Positions 1 through 9,917 of a stretch of DNA of 64,000 nucleotides are shown piece by piece. A model generated the notes under the pieces. It did no database searches. It saw only the letters and a program-made list of their open reading frames with translations, and had not been told where the DNA came from. Position 1 is the first letter of the stretch; every line of letters begins with the position of its first letter. The position numbers and the translations under genes were made by a program. Source of the DNA: an uncultured Pelagibacteraceae bacterium (GTDB taxonomy: Bacteria > Pseudomonadota > Alphaproteobacteria > Pelagibacterales > Pelagibacteraceae); contig CACPOD010000004.1 of NCBI GenBank assembly GCA_902635515.1, positions 1-64,000 of the forward strand, read 5' to 3'.

Positions 1-146
1 TATTTCAATCTAAATTAAATAGTTTTGATCTCTTTTATAAGATGATTAAAACAAATAAAAAAAATCTTTTTCAAAATTTTAATACTCATGAAAAAATATT
101 TTACGAAAAAGAAAAAATTATTAAAAAACTTAAAATTAATTCTTAA
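1..146 (+). CDS. 3' end of an unidentified gene (partial)
   Basis: An open frame enters from the left edge (first full codon at base 3) and ends at a TAA at 144-146, giving 47 codons of a lysine-, asparagine- and phenylalanine-rich C-terminus. It converges on the minus-strand gene that follows, with the two stop codons almost touching. The composition is like neighbouring SAR11-type proteins, but no motif survives in this fragment, so I do not name a family. It could be a chance open frame, although convergence with a one-base gap favours a real gene. Confidence 0.5.
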   Translation, partial: FQSKLNSFDLFYKMIKTNKKNLFQNFNTHEKIFYEKEKIIKKLKINS

Positions 147-147
147 A

Positions 148-549
148 TTATTGATTTAAAGCTTTGATAAGATATTTATTTTCCAAATCGCAGTCTTTGT
201 ACCCCCTTTTGACAATGTTCAAATATCTTTCTGTTGGGTATCTAAATTTTGTTTTTTTAGTCATTGTATAAGTCATTACTTTTTTTCCATAATAATAAAA
301 GTAATATTTTTTATATAGAATTGGAAAATCTTCATATACATCTAGTTTTTTTTCATCACTTTTTGAAATTTCAAATAAAGCTCCTGGCACAATAGAATTT
401 TTTTTTGGCTCAATGTCTGCAGCTCTATATTTGCTTCTAAAAGTTAATCTAAAATTTTTTAAATTTATTTTTTTTAAAAAAATACTATCTTTACATCTAC
501 GTTTCATTTGAAAGTGATTAAGATTACTACCATAAGCAAAATATAACAT
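148..549 (-). CDS. Gamma-glutamylcyclotransferase-like (AIG2/GGCT fold) protein
   Basis: This 133-residue protein opens with the family hallmark YGSNL at residues 6-10, the loop that holds the gamma-glutamyl group. VPGALFEIS follows at 54-62, and LDVYED at 69-74 has Glu73 where the family keeps its catalytic acid. Length is normal for a bacterial GGCT-like protein. Known relatives release 5-oxoproline from gamma-glutamyl amines or peptides; the substrate cannot be read from sequence. The start codon overlaps the stop of the upstream CinA-domain gene by one base (TAATG), so the two are probably co-transcribed and translationally coupled. Confidence 0.8.
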   Translation of the reverse strand: MLYFAYGSNLNHFQMKRRCKDSIFLKKINLKNFRLTFRSKYRAADIEPKKNSIVPGALFEISKSDEKKLDVYEDFPILYKKYYFYYYGKKVMTYTMTKKTKFRYPTERYLNIVKRGYKDCDLENKYLIKALNQ

Positions 550-1298
550 TACCGATCTACCAACTCAATTTTTTTCTCATTAACAAATTTTAAAATTTGA
601 GAATTACAATTATCAATTTTATTTTGATCTTCAGACCTAATTACTATTGAGACACCTAATTTACCGGCATGAAAGAATGGATAACTTCCTATTTCAACAT
701 CTTTATTATCGTTCTGAATTTTTGTTAAAGAGTTAGCTATTTCACTTTCAACAGTTCTTAAACTGATTGTAAGACTTTTAATAGGTTCGCCCCCCACTAT
801 GCTATTAGTTAACCCACCTAACATTGATTTCAAAATAGATGGTACACCTGGCAAAGAAAATACATTTTTAACATTAAAACCTGGTGCGCCACTTGTTGGA
901 TTTAAAATTAATTTTGCATTCTCTGGCATCCATGCCATTTTTTGTCTACCTTCATTAAATTCACCAGGTTGATAATAAGCTTCTAGAATTTTAAAAGCCT
1001 CTTTATGGACTTCATATTTAATTCCGAATGCTTTTGAAACTGATTGTGCAGTAATATCGTCATGAGTAGGTCCAATACCACCTGTTGTAAAAACATAGTC
1101 ATAAGTAGATCTAAGTAAATTTAAAGTATCAACAATAGTCTCTTCAATATCAGGTATTACTCTAACTTCTGCAACATTAACACCAATTGAATTTAGCCAA
1201 ATTGCTAAAGTTGAGGTATTGGTATCTTGCGTTCTCCCAGATAAAATCTCATTACCTATAATTAAAATTGATGCATTAACTTTTACTTTTTTATCCAT
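549..1298 (-). CDS. CinA-type molybdopterin-binding-domain protein, single domain
   Basis: The 249 residues match the N-terminal half of CinA, a MoaB/Mog-like fold: GNEILSG at 15-21 and TTGGIGPTHDD at 71-81. The C-terminal nicotinamide-nucleotide amidase (PncC) domain of full CinA, which normally brings the protein to about 400 residues, is absent. Stand-alone forms of this domain are common in alphaproteobacteria and relatives have been linked to ADP-ribose or NAD by-product hydrolysis; the role here is inferred. It is divergent from sfsA with 20 bp between the starts and is first in a two-gene unit with the GGCT-like gene. Confidence 0.85.
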   Translation of the reverse strand: MDKKVKVNASILIIGNEILSGRTQDTNTSTLAIWLNSIGVNVAEVRVIPDIEETIVDTLNLLRSTYDYVFTTGGIGPTHDDITAQSVSKAFGIKYEVHKEAFKILEAYYQPGEFNEGRQKMAWMPENAKLILNPTSGAPGFNVKNVFSLPGVPSILKSMLGGLTNSIVGGEPIKSLTISLRTVESEIANSLTKIQNDNKDVEIGSYPFFHAGKLGVSIVIRSEDQNKIDNCNSQILKFVNEKKIELVDR

Positions 1299-1318
1299 AT
1301 GAAATATATAATTTAGTA

Positions 1319-2017
1319 ATGGAATTTACCAAGTCTTTAGTAAAAGGCAAACTAATCAAACGTTATAAAAGGTTTTTTACTGACGTTAAACTCAGTAAAG
1401 AAATTGTCACAGCTCATTGTCCTAACACGGGATCAATGAAAGGTTTACTAGATGAGGGTAATGAAGTTTATTTACTTCCTAATAACGATCCAAAACGAAA
1501 GCTTAAATATGGATTAGAGATTATTAAATCTAGAAAAAATTTAGTTGGGGTAAATACTCACTTGGCAAATAGAATAGTTGAGCATGGTCTCAAAAATAAT
1601 CTAATAAATGAACTGAAGAATAATGACATTATAAAGCCTGAGGTTTTTTTTAATAAAGAAACAAGATTTGACTTTTTATTAGAAAAAAAGACACAAAAAA
1701 CCTTTGTAGAGGTAAAAAATGTTACATTATTTAGAAATAAGGATACTGCTGAATTTCCAGATGCGCCAACAGCAAGGGGAACTAAGCATTTATTAACCCT
1801 TATTGATGCCATAAAAAAAAGCTATAAAACATACTTAATATTTTTAGTTCAAATACAAAATATGAAATTTTTTAAAATAGCTAAAGATATAGACGAAGAA
1901 TATTATAAGAGCTATTTAATTGCTAAAAAAGCTGGTGTAAATTTTTTAGCTTATAGATGTGATATAAGTTCAAAAAAAATTTTTATAGATAAAAAATTAA
2001 AAATTATAGATGACTGA
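1319..2017 (+). CDS. sfsA: SfsA family protein (sugar fermentation stimulation protein)
   Basis: The 232 residues have the usual SfsA length. An N-terminal OB-like region includes AHCPNTGSMKGLL. The nuclease-like core contains FDFLLE, the VEVKNVTL strand and FPDAPTARGTKHL, where the Asp, Glu and Lys of a PD-(D/E)XK-type centre are kept. SfsA was named for an effect on maltose metabolism in E. coli and binds DNA; its biochemical role remains poorly defined. It is the first gene of the long plus-strand operon and overlaps map by 8 bp. Confidence 0.9.
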   Translation: MEFTKSLVKGKLIKRYKRFFTDVKLSKEIVTAHCPNTGSMKGLLDEGNEVYLLPNNDPKRKLKYGLEIIKSRKNLVGVNTHLANRIVEHGLKNNLINELKNNDIIKPEVFFNKETRFDFLLEKKTQKTFVEVKNVTLFRNKDTAEFPDAPTARGTKHLLTLIDAIKKSYKTYLIFLVQIQNMKFFKIAKDIDEEYYKSYLIAKKAGVNFLAYRCDISSKKIFIDKKLKIIDD

Positions 2018-2780
2018 TTATAAAGAAAAATTTGAAAAAATGAAAGTTGCAGGAAACTTAGCTGCAAGAACCTTAGATATGTTAACTGAGAATATTAAAG
2101 AAGGTGTATCTACTAATCATATCGATAAACTCGGATATGAATTTATTAGAGACAATGGTGGCTACTCAGCTCCTCTGTATTATAGAGGATTTACAAAATC
2201 TTTATGCACATCTTTAAACCATGTTATATGTCATGGAATACCCTCAGATAGAATTTTACAAGAAGGTGATGCTGTAAATGTTGATGTCACAGCAATTGTT
2301 GACGAACATTATGGTGATACAAGCAGAATGTTTTGTATTGGAAAAACACCGGTAAAGTTAAACAATCTTATAGATGCTACTTATGAATCTATGATGAGAG
2401 CAATTAGAATTTTAAAACCTGGGATTAAATTAGGAGATATTGGTTACGAAATTCAATCCTTTGTAGAAGAAAAAGGTTTTTCAGTTGTACGAGATTTTTG
2501 TGGTCACGGCATAAGCACTACATTTCATGAGCCACCGAATATTTTACACTACGGTAAAAAAAATACAGGGATGGAATTAAGACCAGGCATGACATTTACA
2601 ATAGAACCAATGATAAATGCGGGCAAATATGAGGTTAAAATGTTGAATGACGGTTGGACAGCTGTTACAAAAGATAAATCTTTGTCTGCACAATTTGAAC
2701 ATACGTTAGGAATTACTGAAAATGGTTATGAAATCTTTACAGAATCTGCTAAAGATTATTCTAAGCCTCCATACTTATAA
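2010..2780 (+). CDS. map: Methionine aminopeptidase type I
   Basis: This enzyme removes the initiator methionine from nascent proteins in the cytosol. All five metal ligands are visible with the spacing of the E. coli enzyme: Asp92, Asp103, His166 (in CGHG), Glu199 (in TIEPM) and Glu230 (in QFEHT). At 256 residues it lacks any N-terminal zinc finger, as expected for bacterial type Ia. It overlaps sfsA by 8 bp and is followed 3 bp later by purB, so it belongs to the purine operon transcript. Confidence 0.97.
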   Translation: MTDYKEKFEKMKVAGNLAARTLDMLTENIKEGVSTNHIDKLGYEFIRDNGGYSAPLYYRGFTKSLCTSLNHVICHGIPSDRILQEGDAVNVDVTAIVDEHYGDTSRMFCIGKTPVKLNNLIDATYESMMRAIRILKPGIKLGDIGYEIQSFVEEKGFSVVRDFCGHGISTTFHEPPNILHYGKKNTGMELRPGMTFTIEPMINAGKYEVKMLNDGWTAVTKDKSLSAQFEHTLGITENGYEIFTESAKDYSKPPYL

Positions 2781-2783
2781 TTA

Positions 2784-4076
2784 ATGATTAAAAGATACTC
2801 GCGAAAAGAATTAACCGATATTTGGTCAGAAGAAAATAAATATAAAATCTGGTTAGATGTTGAGGTTGCTGCTGCAGAAGCAATGGAAAAACTTGGTCAA
2901 ATTCCAAGAGGTGTTGCTTTAATAGTTAAAAAAAAAGCTAGAATTAATGTAAAGAGAATTCACAAAATAGAATCTGAGGTAAAACATGACGTAATAGCAT
3001 TTCTTACCTCTGTAACTGAAAAAGCTGGAATTAAAGCACGTTACCTACATCAAGGAATGACATCATCAGATGTTTTAGATACTAGTTTTAATATTCAATT
3101 AGTTCAATCAGGTAAAATCATTTTAAAAGATATAGATCAAATTTTAAAAGTTTTAAAAAAACAAGCCAAAAAATATAAATTTACGCCGTGTATGGGAAGA
3201 AGCCATGGTATCCATGCTGAACCAATTACTTTTGGATTAAAATTAGCTTCGTTTTATGAGGAGTTTAAAAGAAACAGAAATAGATTGAAAAATGCAATCG
3301 ATGAAGTATCAACCTGTGCAATATCTGGCGCTGTTGGAACATTTGCTAACATTAATCCTAATGTTGAAAAACATGTTGCCAAGAAATTAGGTCTAAAAGT
3401 TGAACCAATATCCACACAAGTAATTCCAAGAGATAGACATGCTTTTTATTTTTCCGTTTTGGGAATTATTGCAGGATCTATAGAAAGAGTAGCCATTGAA
3501 ATAAGACATCTTCAAAGAACAGAAGTTTATGAGCTACAAGAATATTTCTCTAAAAATCAAAAAGGATCATCAGCAATGCCGCACAAAAAAAATCCAATCT
3601 TAAGTGAAAATTTAACAGGCTTAGCTAGGATGGTTAGAAGTGCTGTAATACCAGCACTTGAAAATATAGCGCTTTGGCATGAGAGAGACATTTCTCATTC
3701 AAGCGTTGAAAGAAATATAGGACCAGATGCCAATATAACAACTGATTTTGCATTGGTTAGGCTTACAAATATTTTAGATAACATGATTGTTTATCCTAAA
3801 AAAATGCTTGAAAACTTAAATTTAACAAAAGGTTTGATTTTTTCTCAAGAAGTTATGCTGGAATTAACTAAAACGGGATTAAGCAGAGAAAAATCTTATA
3901 GATTGGTTCAAACTTATGCAAAAAAATGTTTTGCAGAAAATTTAAACTTAATTGACGTTATTTCATCTGACAAATTTATGAAAAGTAAAATTTCGCCAAA
4001 AAAACTAAAATCTATATTTAATTATTCTAAACACTTTAAAAATGTAAATTTTATCTTTAGAAGAGTTTTTAAATAA
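2784..4076 (+). CDS. purB: Adenylosuccinate lyase
   Basis: PurB cleaves SAICAR to AICAR plus fumarate and adenylosuccinate to AMP plus fumarate. The fumarase/aspartase-superfamily signature [11 protein letters not shown] is at residues 261-271, and GRSHG with His141 marks the catalytic-histidine region. The 430-residue length is typical of the shorter bacterial form. The stop overlaps the purC start by one base. It lies directly upstream of purC-purS-purQ-purL, so five purine-synthesis genes are contiguous. Confidence 0.96.
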   Translation: MIKRYSRKELTDIWSEENKYKIWLDVEVAAAEAMEKLGQIPRGVALIVKKKARINVKRIHKIESEVKHDVIAFLTSVTEKAGIKARYLHQGMTSSDVLDTSFNIQLVQSGKIILKDIDQILKVLKKQAKKYKFTPCMGRSHGIHAEPITFGLKLASFYEEFKRNRNRLKNAIDEVSTCAISGAVGTFANINPNVEKHVAKKLGLKVEPISTQVIPRDRHAFYFSVLGIIAGSIERVAIEIRHLQRTEVYELQEYFSKNQKGSSAMPHKKNPILSENLTGLARMVRSAVIPALENIALWHERDISHSSVERNIGPDANITTDFALVRLTNILDNMIVYPKKMLENLNLTKGLIFSQEVMLELTKTGLSREKSYRLVQTYAKKCFAENLNLIDVISSDKFMKSKISPKKLKSIFNYSKHFKNVNFIFRRVFK

Positions 4077-4861
4077 TGAAAAAAGGTAAAAAATTATACG
4101 AAGGAAAAGCTAAAATCATTTATGCAACAAATGATAAAAACATAGTTATCCAATATTTTAAAGATGATGCAACTGCATTCAATAATCAAAAGAAAACTAC
4201 AATTGAGGGTAAAGGTGTTCTAAACAATAGAATATCAGAACATATACTCTCTAACCTTTCTCAAATAGGAATCAAAAATCATTTAGTTAAAAGGTTAAAC
4301 ATGCGTGAGCAAATTATAAAGCTTGTAGAAATAATTCCGATCGAATTCATTGTGAGAAATGTTGCAACGGGTTCAATTACTAAAAGATTAGGTATTGAAG
4401 ACGGTACTGTTTTAAAAGAACCTTTGATTGAATACTGCTTAAAGGATGACAAGCTTGGAGATCCATTAATATCTGAAGAACATATTTTAGCATTTGATTG
4501 GGCATCAAAAACTGAAATAGATAAAGTTAAAAAAATGATTTTAAGAATTAATGATTTTATGATTGGGATGTTTAGGGGTGTTGGAATTAAACTTATCGAT
4601 TTTAAATTAGAATTTGGAAGAGTTAAAATTGATGGAAAAAACGAAGTTATTTTAGCAGACGAAATTAGTCCAGATACGTGCAGATTATGGGACAGTATTA
4701 CAGAAAAAAAGTTAGACAAAGATCGATTTAGAAAAGATCTGGGTGATTTAATTCCAGCCTATACTGAGGTTGCTAAAAGATTGGGTATACTTCATGAACA
4801 ATCTAATGTTTCAGCTGTAAATGTGACTAAATTATCTTCAGTTAAAAGAAAGAAAAAATGA
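4076..4861 (+). CDS. purC: SAICAR synthase (phosphoribosylaminoimidazole-succinocarboxamide synthase)
   Basis: PurC joins CAIR and aspartate using ATP. The 261 residues start with the family opening [12 protein letters not shown] and contain [12 protein letters not shown] and the [12 protein letters not shown] motif. About 20 extra charged residues ending in SVKRKKK extend the C-terminus. The start shares a base with the purB stop and the end overlaps purS by 4 bp (ATGA), which indicates coupled translation. Confidence 0.96.
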   Translation: MKKGKKLYEGKAKIIYATNDKNIVIQYFKDDATAFNNQKKTTIEGKGVLNNRISEHILSNLSQIGIKNHLVKRLNMREQIIKLVEIIPIEFIVRNVATGSITKRLGIEDGTVLKEPLIEYCLKDDKLGDPLISEEHILAFDWASKTEIDKVKKMILRINDFMIGMFRGVGIKLIDFKLEFGRVKIDGKNEVILADEISPDTCRLWDSITEKKLDKDRFRKDLGDLIPAYTEVAKRLGILHEQSNVSAVNVTKLSSVKRKKK

Positions 4862-5100
4862 AAATTTCTGTAATCATCACTTTAAAAAAGGATGTACTTG
4901 ATCCACAAGGTAAAGTTATTCATCAAACGCTAGATGGAATGGGTTTTGATGATGTTAATGAAGTTAGACAAGGAAAATATTTTGAAATAGACACTAAAGA
5001 AACTGATAAAGACAAAGCAAAAGCAAAAGTTGAAGAAATGTGTAAAAAACTTTTGGCAAATCTTGTAATTGAAAATTATAAAATTATTGATCCAAAGTAA
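4858..5100 (+). CDS. purS: FGAM synthase subunit PurS
   Basis: The 80-residue protein is the small dimeric bridge of the three-part formylglycinamidine ribonucleotide synthase (PurS-PurQ-PurL) used where PurL is the short form. It begins [18 protein letters not shown] and contains [18 protein letters not shown], both characteristic of the family. Position between purC and purQ agrees with this. It overlaps purC by 4 bp and precedes purQ by 3 bp. Confidence 0.95.
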   Translation: MKISVIITLKKDVLDPQGKVIHQTLDGMGFDDVNEVRQGKYFEIDTKETDKDKAKAKVEEMCKKLLANLVIENYKIIDPK

Positions 5101-5103
5101 TTA

Positions 5104-5787
5104 ATGAAATCATCAGTTATTACTTTTCCTGGTTCAAATTGCGACAGAGACATTGATGTTGCTCTAAAAAAATTTGGGTTCAAAAATAAAATGGTCTGGC
5201 ATACAGATGCTGAATTGCCAAAAAGTGATTTAGTTGTATTACCAGGTGGGTTTTCATATGGGGACTACTTAAGATGTGGAAGTATGGCATCTAAATCTAA
5301 AATAATGCATTCTGTAATTAATTTTGCAAATTCAGGAGGTATGGTTATGGGTATCTGTAATGGGTTTCAAATATTAGTAGAAACTGGTTTGGTTCCAGGT
5401 GTTTTGCTTAGAAACAAATATTTAGAATTTATTTGTAAAAATGTTTTCGTAAAAATTAACGATAAAAAAAATAAATATTTTAAAAATGTTGATAATGAAG
5501 TTTTAGAATTTCATATAGCTCATAATGAAGGAAATTATTTTTGTACTAATGATCAATTGAAAGAAATTGAGGACAATAATCAAATTGCAATTAACTATTG
5601 TGATGAAAATGGAAAAATAGAAGATCAGTTTAATCCCAATGGATCAATAAAAAATATTGCCGGTATATTTAATAAAGAAAAAAATGTTCTGGGAATGATG
5701 CCCCACCCTGAAAGAATGATTGATGCATCTTTATCTGGTGACGATGGATCATTATTTTTTAAAAACTTAATAAACAACTTAAAATGA
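5104..5787 (+). CDS. purQ: FGAM synthase glutaminase subunit PurQ
   Basis: A class I glutamine amidotransferase that supplies ammonia to PurL. The nucleophile Cys85 lies in GICNGFQIL and the His/Glu pair lies in MMPHPERM near the C-terminus. VLPGGFSYGDYLR forms the family-specific loop. The 227 residues match the stand-alone PurQ length rather than the PurL-fused gammaproteobacterial form. It overlaps purL by 4 bp. Confidence 0.97.
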   Translation: MKSSVITFPGSNCDRDIDVALKKFGFKNKMVWHTDAELPKSDLVVLPGGFSYGDYLRCGSMASKSKIMHSVINFANSGGMVMGICNGFQILVETGLVPGVLLRNKYLEFICKNVFVKINDKKNKYFKNVDNEVLEFHIAHNEGNYFCTNDQLKEIEDNNQIAINYCDENGKIEDQFNPNGSIKNIAGIFNKEKNVLGMMPHPERMIDASLSGDDGSLFFKNLINNLK

Positions 5788-7976
5788 TTGTAAACGAAAA
5801 AGTAGCAGTTGATCATGGTTTAAAGAAAGATGAATACGCTAAAATTTGTGAACTATTAAAAAGAACCCCTAATATCACTGAACTAGGGATTTTTTCTGCA
5901 ATGTGGAACGAGCATTGTTCTTATAAGTCATCAAGATTACATTTAAAGAAGCTACCTACTAAAGGAAAGAAAGTTATTCAAGGTCCTGGAGAAAATGCTG
6001 GTGTAATTGATATTGAGGATAATGATGCAATAGTTTTTAAAATAGAAAGTCACAATCATCCGTCATTTATTGAGCCTTATCAAGGTGCTGCTACCGGAGT
6101 TGGAGGAATAATGCGTGATGTATTTACAATGGGTGCAAGACCAATAGCTAACTTGAACTCTATACATTTTGGATCACCACAACATAAAAAAACAAAAAAT
6201 TTATTAAGAGGTGTTGTTCATGGCATAGGTGGTTATGGAAACTGTATGGGTGTTCCTACAATTGCTGGGCAAACAAGTTTCGATAGCTCATATAATGGGA
6301 ATATTTTGGTAAACGCTATGACATTAGGATTAGTTAAAAAAGATAAGATTTTTTATTCTAAAGCTGCAGGTTTAGATAAACCAGTTATTTATGTTGGATC
6401 TAAAACAGGAAGAGATGGAATACATGGTGCAAGTATGGCTTCAGCTAGTTTTGATGAAAAAATCGAAGAAAAGAAACCTACAGTTCAAGTTGGAGATCCG
6501 TTTACTGAAAAGCTTTTGCTTGAAGCTTGTTTAGAGCTTATGGCAGGAGATTCTATTATAGCCATTCAAGACATGGGTGCTGCCGGATTAACTTCTTCAA
6601 GTATTGAAATGGCCTCAAAAGGAAACTTGGGTATAGAAATTAATCTAAACAAAGTGCCGTGTAGAGAATCCAAGATGACACCTTACGAAATTATGCTCTC
6701 TGAGAGCCAAGAAAGAATGTTGATTGTTTTAGAAAACGGTAAAGAAGATCAGGCAAAAAAAATATTTGATAAATGGAACTTAGATTTTGCGGTAATTGGA
6801 AAAACTACTAATTCAAAAAGAATAGAACTTTATTTTGATGAAGAAAAAGTTGCAGACATTCCAGTTAATACCTTGGTTGAAAACTCTCCTATGTATGATC
6901 GAAAATGGAAAAAAGCAAAACTTCCTAAAAAAAATAAAATTAAAAAAGAAGACATTAAACATTTAAAAATTATTGATGTATTAAAGAAAGTTTTAGCTAA
7001 TCCAAACGTATGTAGCAAAGAATGGATTTGGCAACAATATGATCATACAGTTATGGGAGATACAATACAAAAACCTGGTGGAGATTCTGGTGTTGTAAGA
7101 GTTCATGGAACGGATAAAGCTGTGGCTGCTTCTGTAGACTCCTCTGCAGTTTATTGTTGGGCGCATCCTCTAACTGGTGGAAAGCAAGTAGTTTGTGAAA
7201 GTTTTAGAAATCTTATATCCGTAGGTGCAAAACCAATTGCTATTACTAATTGTTTAAATTTTGGTAGTCCAGAAAATGAAGAAAACATGGGTGAGTTTGT
7301 TGAATGTGTTCAAGGTATTGGTGAAGCGAGTGAATATTTAAAATTTCCAGTAGTTTCTGGAAATGTATCTTTCTACAACCAAACAAAAGAGGAAGGTATA
7401 AAACCCACGCCTGCAATTGGTGGAGTTGGGTTAATCAAGAATTATAAAAATATGATCACTATGGAATTTAAAGAAATTGATAATTTGGTTTTAGTAATTG
7501 GAAAAACTGAAGGGCATATTGATCAAAGTTTATTTGCAAGAACTATTTTAGATGAAAAAAATGGACCCCCACCTGAAGTAAATTTATTTAATGAAAAAAA
7601 TAATGGAGAAACTTTACTCAAATTAATTGATAATAATTTAATCAAAAGCGCTCATGACGTTTCTTTAGGAGGTATAATTACTGCGGTAGCAAAAATGTGT
7701 ATTAAAGGAAAAAAAGGAATAAATATTAAAAAACCCAAATATCTAATTAATGAAATAGAATACTTTTTTGCCGAAGATCAAGGTAGATATATTATAGAAA
7801 TAAACAAAAAAGATTTTAAAAAAGTAGCTGATATATTGAATAAAAATGCAGTTCATTTTGATGAACTTGGTACAATTACTGAAAATGAACTATATATTAA
7901 CGATAAGACAAAAGTTACAATTGACGAATTATCAACTTCAAATAAAAGTTGGTTAAATAACTATATGAGTAAATAA
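5784..7976 (+). CDS. purL: FGAM synthase large subunit PurL (short form)
   Basis: PurL converts FGAR to FGAM with ATP and glutamine-derived ammonia. The 730 residues correspond to the short PurL that works with separate PurS and PurQ. Visible landmarks are MWNEHCSYKSS near residue 45, the ATP-site segment KIESHNHPS near residue 90, GPGENAG, and two AIRS-like repeats. The stop overlaps the bolA start by one base. Confidence 0.97.
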   Translation: MIVNEKVAVDHGLKKDEYAKICELLKRTPNITELGIFSAMWNEHCSYKSSRLHLKKLPTKGKKVIQGPGENAGVIDIEDNDAIVFKIESHNHPSFIEPYQGAATGVGGIMRDVFTMGARPIANLNSIHFGSPQHKKTKNLLRGVVHGIGGYGNCMGVPTIAGQTSFDSSYNGNILVNAMTLGLVKKDKIFYSKAAGLDKPVIYVGSKTGRDGIHGASMASASFDEKIEEKKPTVQVGDPFTEKLLLEACLELMAGDSIIAIQDMGAAGLTSSSIEMASKGNLGIEINLNKVPCRESKMTPYEIMLSESQERMLIVLENGKEDQAKKIFDKWNLDFAVIGKTTNSKRIELYFDEEKVADIPVNTLVENSPMYDRKWKKAKLPKKNKIKKEDIKHLKIIDVLKKVLANPNVCSKEWIWQQYDHTVMGDTIQKPGGDSGVVRVHGTDKAVAASVDSSAVYCWAHPLTGGKQVVCESFRNLISVGAKPIAITNCLNFGSPENEENMGEFVECVQGIGEASEYLKFPVVSGNVSFYNQTKEEGIKPTPAIGGVGLIKNYKNMITMEFKEIDNLVLVIGKTEGHIDQSLFARTILDEKNGPPPEVNLFNEKNNGETLLKLIDNNLIKSAHDVSLGGIITAVAKMCIKGKKGINIKKPKYLINEIEYFFAEDQGRYIIEINKKDFKKVADILNKNAVHFDELGTITENELYINDKTKVTIDELSTSNKSWLNNYMSK

Positions 7977-8206
7977 TGGCAATGGATTTAAAAGAAATTG
8001 AGAATTTTATAAAGGAGGCAATGCCTGATGCAATTGTTGAAATACAAGATTTGGCAGGTGATGGAAATCATTATTCAGCTACTGTTACCTCGTCTCAATT
8101 TTCTGGAAAAAGTAAAATTGAGCAACATAAAATGGTTTACAACTCACTAAAAGGTAGAATGGGTAATGAACTGCATGCATTAGCAATTAAAACAAAGGAG
8201 AGTTAA
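7976..8206 (+). CDS. BolA family protein
   Basis: This 76-residue BolA/IbaG-type protein has the KH-like core: AMPDAIVEIQDLAGDGNHYSA early, then KSKIEQHKMVYNSLKGRMGNELHAL with the conserved histidine and the helix that contacts glutaredoxin. BolA proteins form [2Fe-2S]-bridged complexes with CGFS glutaredoxins, and the next gene encodes exactly such a partner. The start overlaps the purL stop. The end of this gene carries the AAGGAG ribosome-binding site of grxD. Confidence 0.92.
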   Translation: MAMDLKEIENFIKEAMPDAIVEIQDLAGDGNHYSATVTSSQFSGKSKIEQHKMVYNSLKGRMGNELHALAIKTKES

Positions 8207-8545
8207 ATGGATCAACAAACAAATGATTTAATAAAAAATGAAATTGAAAACAACGAAGTATGTTTGTTTATGAAAGGCACACCTGATGCTCCACAATGTG
8301 GGTTTTCAATGGCTACTTCGAATATTTTAAAAGTCCTAGAAGTAAATTTTAAAGGAGTAAATGTTTTAGAAAATCAAAATTTAAGAGAAGGTATTAAAGT
8401 TTTTAGTGATTGGCCAACTATCCCACAACTTTATGTTAAAAAAGAATTTATAGGTGGATGTGACATTGTAAAAGAAATGTATGAAAGTGGTGAATTGGTA
8501 AAACTTTTTGAAAGTAAAAATATAAATTTTAAGGCTAAAAGGTAA
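8207..8545 (+). CDS. grxD: Monothiol glutaredoxin (Grx4/GrxD type)
   Basis: The 112-residue protein has the CGFS active site at Cys31 after the KGTPDAPQ loop, followed by [20 protein letters not shown], the glutathione-binding signature of monothiol glutaredoxins. These proteins carry and transfer [2Fe-2S] clusters with BolA partners. It starts directly after the bolA stop, with a clear AAGGAG motif 7 bp upstream, and ends one base before the convergent rpsD. Confidence 0.95.
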   Translation: MDQQTNDLIKNEIENNEVCLFMKGTPDAPQCGFSMATSNILKVLEVNFKGVNVLENQNLREGIKVFSDWPTIPQLYVKKEFIGGCDIVKEMYESGELVKLFESKNINFKAKR

Positions 8546-9163
8546 TTATCTAGAATAATATTCAATTACTAGATTAGGTTCCATAACTATAGGATATGGG
8601 ACTTCTTCAAACTTTGGAACTCTAACAAACTTTAATTTTTTATTTTTTTCGTCCATCTGAATATATTCTGGAGTTTCTCTTTCTTTATTTGCAAGAGCAA
8701 TATCGATTATTGCAAGTTGTTTAGATTTATCTCTAATCTCAATAGAATCCTCTTCTTTAACCATGTAACTACCAATATTAACTTTTTTGCCATTCACCCT
8801 GACGTGACCATGATTAATTAATTGTCTAGCTGAAAAAATTGTTGTTGCAAATTTTGCTCTGTATATCACAGCATCTAATCTTCTTTCAAGAAGGCCAATT
8901 AAATTTTCACCAGTATCACCTTTAAGCATTACTGCTTTTTTGTAAATATTTCTGAATTGTCTCTCGTTAATGTTACCATAATAAGCTTTTAATTTTTGTT
9001 TAGCCTGAAGCTGTATTCCATAGTCAGATGGCTTTGATGTTTTTGTTTGACCATGTTGTCCTGGTCCATATGCTCTTTTATTAAAAGGGCTTTTGGGTCT
9101 TCCCCAAAGGTTAACTTTTAACCTTCTATCTACTTTATGTTTAGAGTTTAATCTTTTTGTCAT
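8546..9163 (-). CDS. rpsD: 30S ribosomal protein S4
   Basis: The 205-residue protein has the standard S4 layout: an N-terminal helical domain including [13 protein letters not shown] and YGPGQHGQ, then the S4 RNA-binding domain around residues 95-160 ([15 protein letters not shown] and [14 protein letters not shown]). S4 nucleates 16S rRNA folding. It stands alone here, away from the alpha operon, which is usual in alphaproteobacteria. The SPOUT methyltransferase gene lies upstream on the same strand with a 28 bp gap. Confidence 0.98.
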   Translation of the reverse strand: MTKRLNSKHKVDRRLKVNLWGRPKSPFNKRAYGPGQHGQTKTSKPSDYGIQLQAKQKLKAYYGNINERQFRNIYKKAVMLKGDTGENLIGLLERRLDAVIYRAKFATTIFSARQLINHGHVRVNGKKVNIGSYMVKEEDSIEIRDKSKQLAIIDIALANKERETPEYIQMDEKNKKLKFVRVPKFEEVPYPIVMEPNLVIEYYSR

Positions 9164-9191
9164 TTAATAGTGGGCTTTATAAACTTACTCA

Positions 9192-9917
9192 TCATTTTGT
9201 CAATGAACGTTTTTTAACTAAACTGGCAAATACTCCTGATAAAATACGTGTTTCTTTAGCTGATAGTTCCATCCTATAAAAAATATTCCTTAAGTTTTCA
9301 AGCATAATTGGTTTCTTCTCTTTTGATTTGAAGAAATTAATCTCTTCAAGTTTCTTTATACAAAGATTTGCCATAGCAACTATCTCTTTTTTAGATGCTG
9401 ATTTAACTTTATTTGATTTCTTAAAAGAAGATACTTTTGAATTAATTATGCTTGATACATATTGTGCAATTATTATTAAGCTATGAGACAGATTTAAAGA
9501 TTTAAACTCAGTATTAGTTGGAATTTGAAGAGTATAATTTGCATAGCTTATTTCATAGTTTGACAAACCAGACGCTTCTGAGCCAAATAAAAAAGCTATT
9601 TTCTTTTTATAATTTATTTTTTTTAAATCTTCTAATTGGATATGTTTAATATTTTTATTTCTAAATCTTGCTGATGTTGCAATTACAATATCAATATTTT
9701 TTAAAGGTTTTTCTAAATTTTCAAAATTTTTAGCTTTATTAATTATATTTTTTGCTCCTACTGAGGTTGCTAAAATTTTATCATTTGGAAATATTGGTTT
9801 GGGATCAATAACAATAAGTTTATTAAAATTAAAATTTTTCATTCCTCTTGCACATGCTCCTATATTTTCTGAAAGTTGAGGTTTGTGTAAAATGAAAGAA
9901 ATATTATTAACAGACAT
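9192..9917 (-). CDS. TrmH/SpoU-family RNA 2'-O-methyltransferase (TrmJ-like)
   Basis: The 241 residues carry the SPOUT trefoil-knot motifs in order: an N-terminal strand with LHKPQLSENIGACARGMKNF, then FLFGSEASGLSNYEI, then FKSLNLSHSLIIIAQY. The C-terminal extension of about 80 residues resembles TrmJ, which methylates position 32 of tRNA. A different tRNA or rRNA target cannot be excluded. The start overlaps the stop of the DUF1989 gene by one base, making it last in a cysS-cimA-DUF1989-methyltransferase chain. Confidence 0.85.
   Translation of the reverse strand: MSVNNISFILHKPQLSENIGACARGMKNFNFNKLIVIDPKPIFPNDKILATSVGAKNIINKAKNFENLEKPLKNIDIVIATSARFRNKNIKHIQLEDLKKINYKKKIAFLFGSEASGLSNYEISYANYTLQIPTNTEFKSLNLSHSLIIIAQYVSSIINSKVSSFKKSNKVKSASKKEIVAMANLCIKKLEEINFFKSKEKKPIMLENLRNIFYRMELSAKETRILSGVFASLVKKRSLTK

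Noticed and set aside
549-1298. Full-length CinA with nicotinamide-nucleotide amidase activity
   Set aside because: The protein stops after the molybdopterin-type domain; the amidase domain is absent in the downstream frame, which is occupied by the GGCT-like gene.
4279-4719. 146-codon open frame on the minus strand inside purC
   Set aside because: It lies wholly within purC, has a serine/isoleucine-rich low-complexity product with no motif, and arises from antisense reading of an AT-rich gene.
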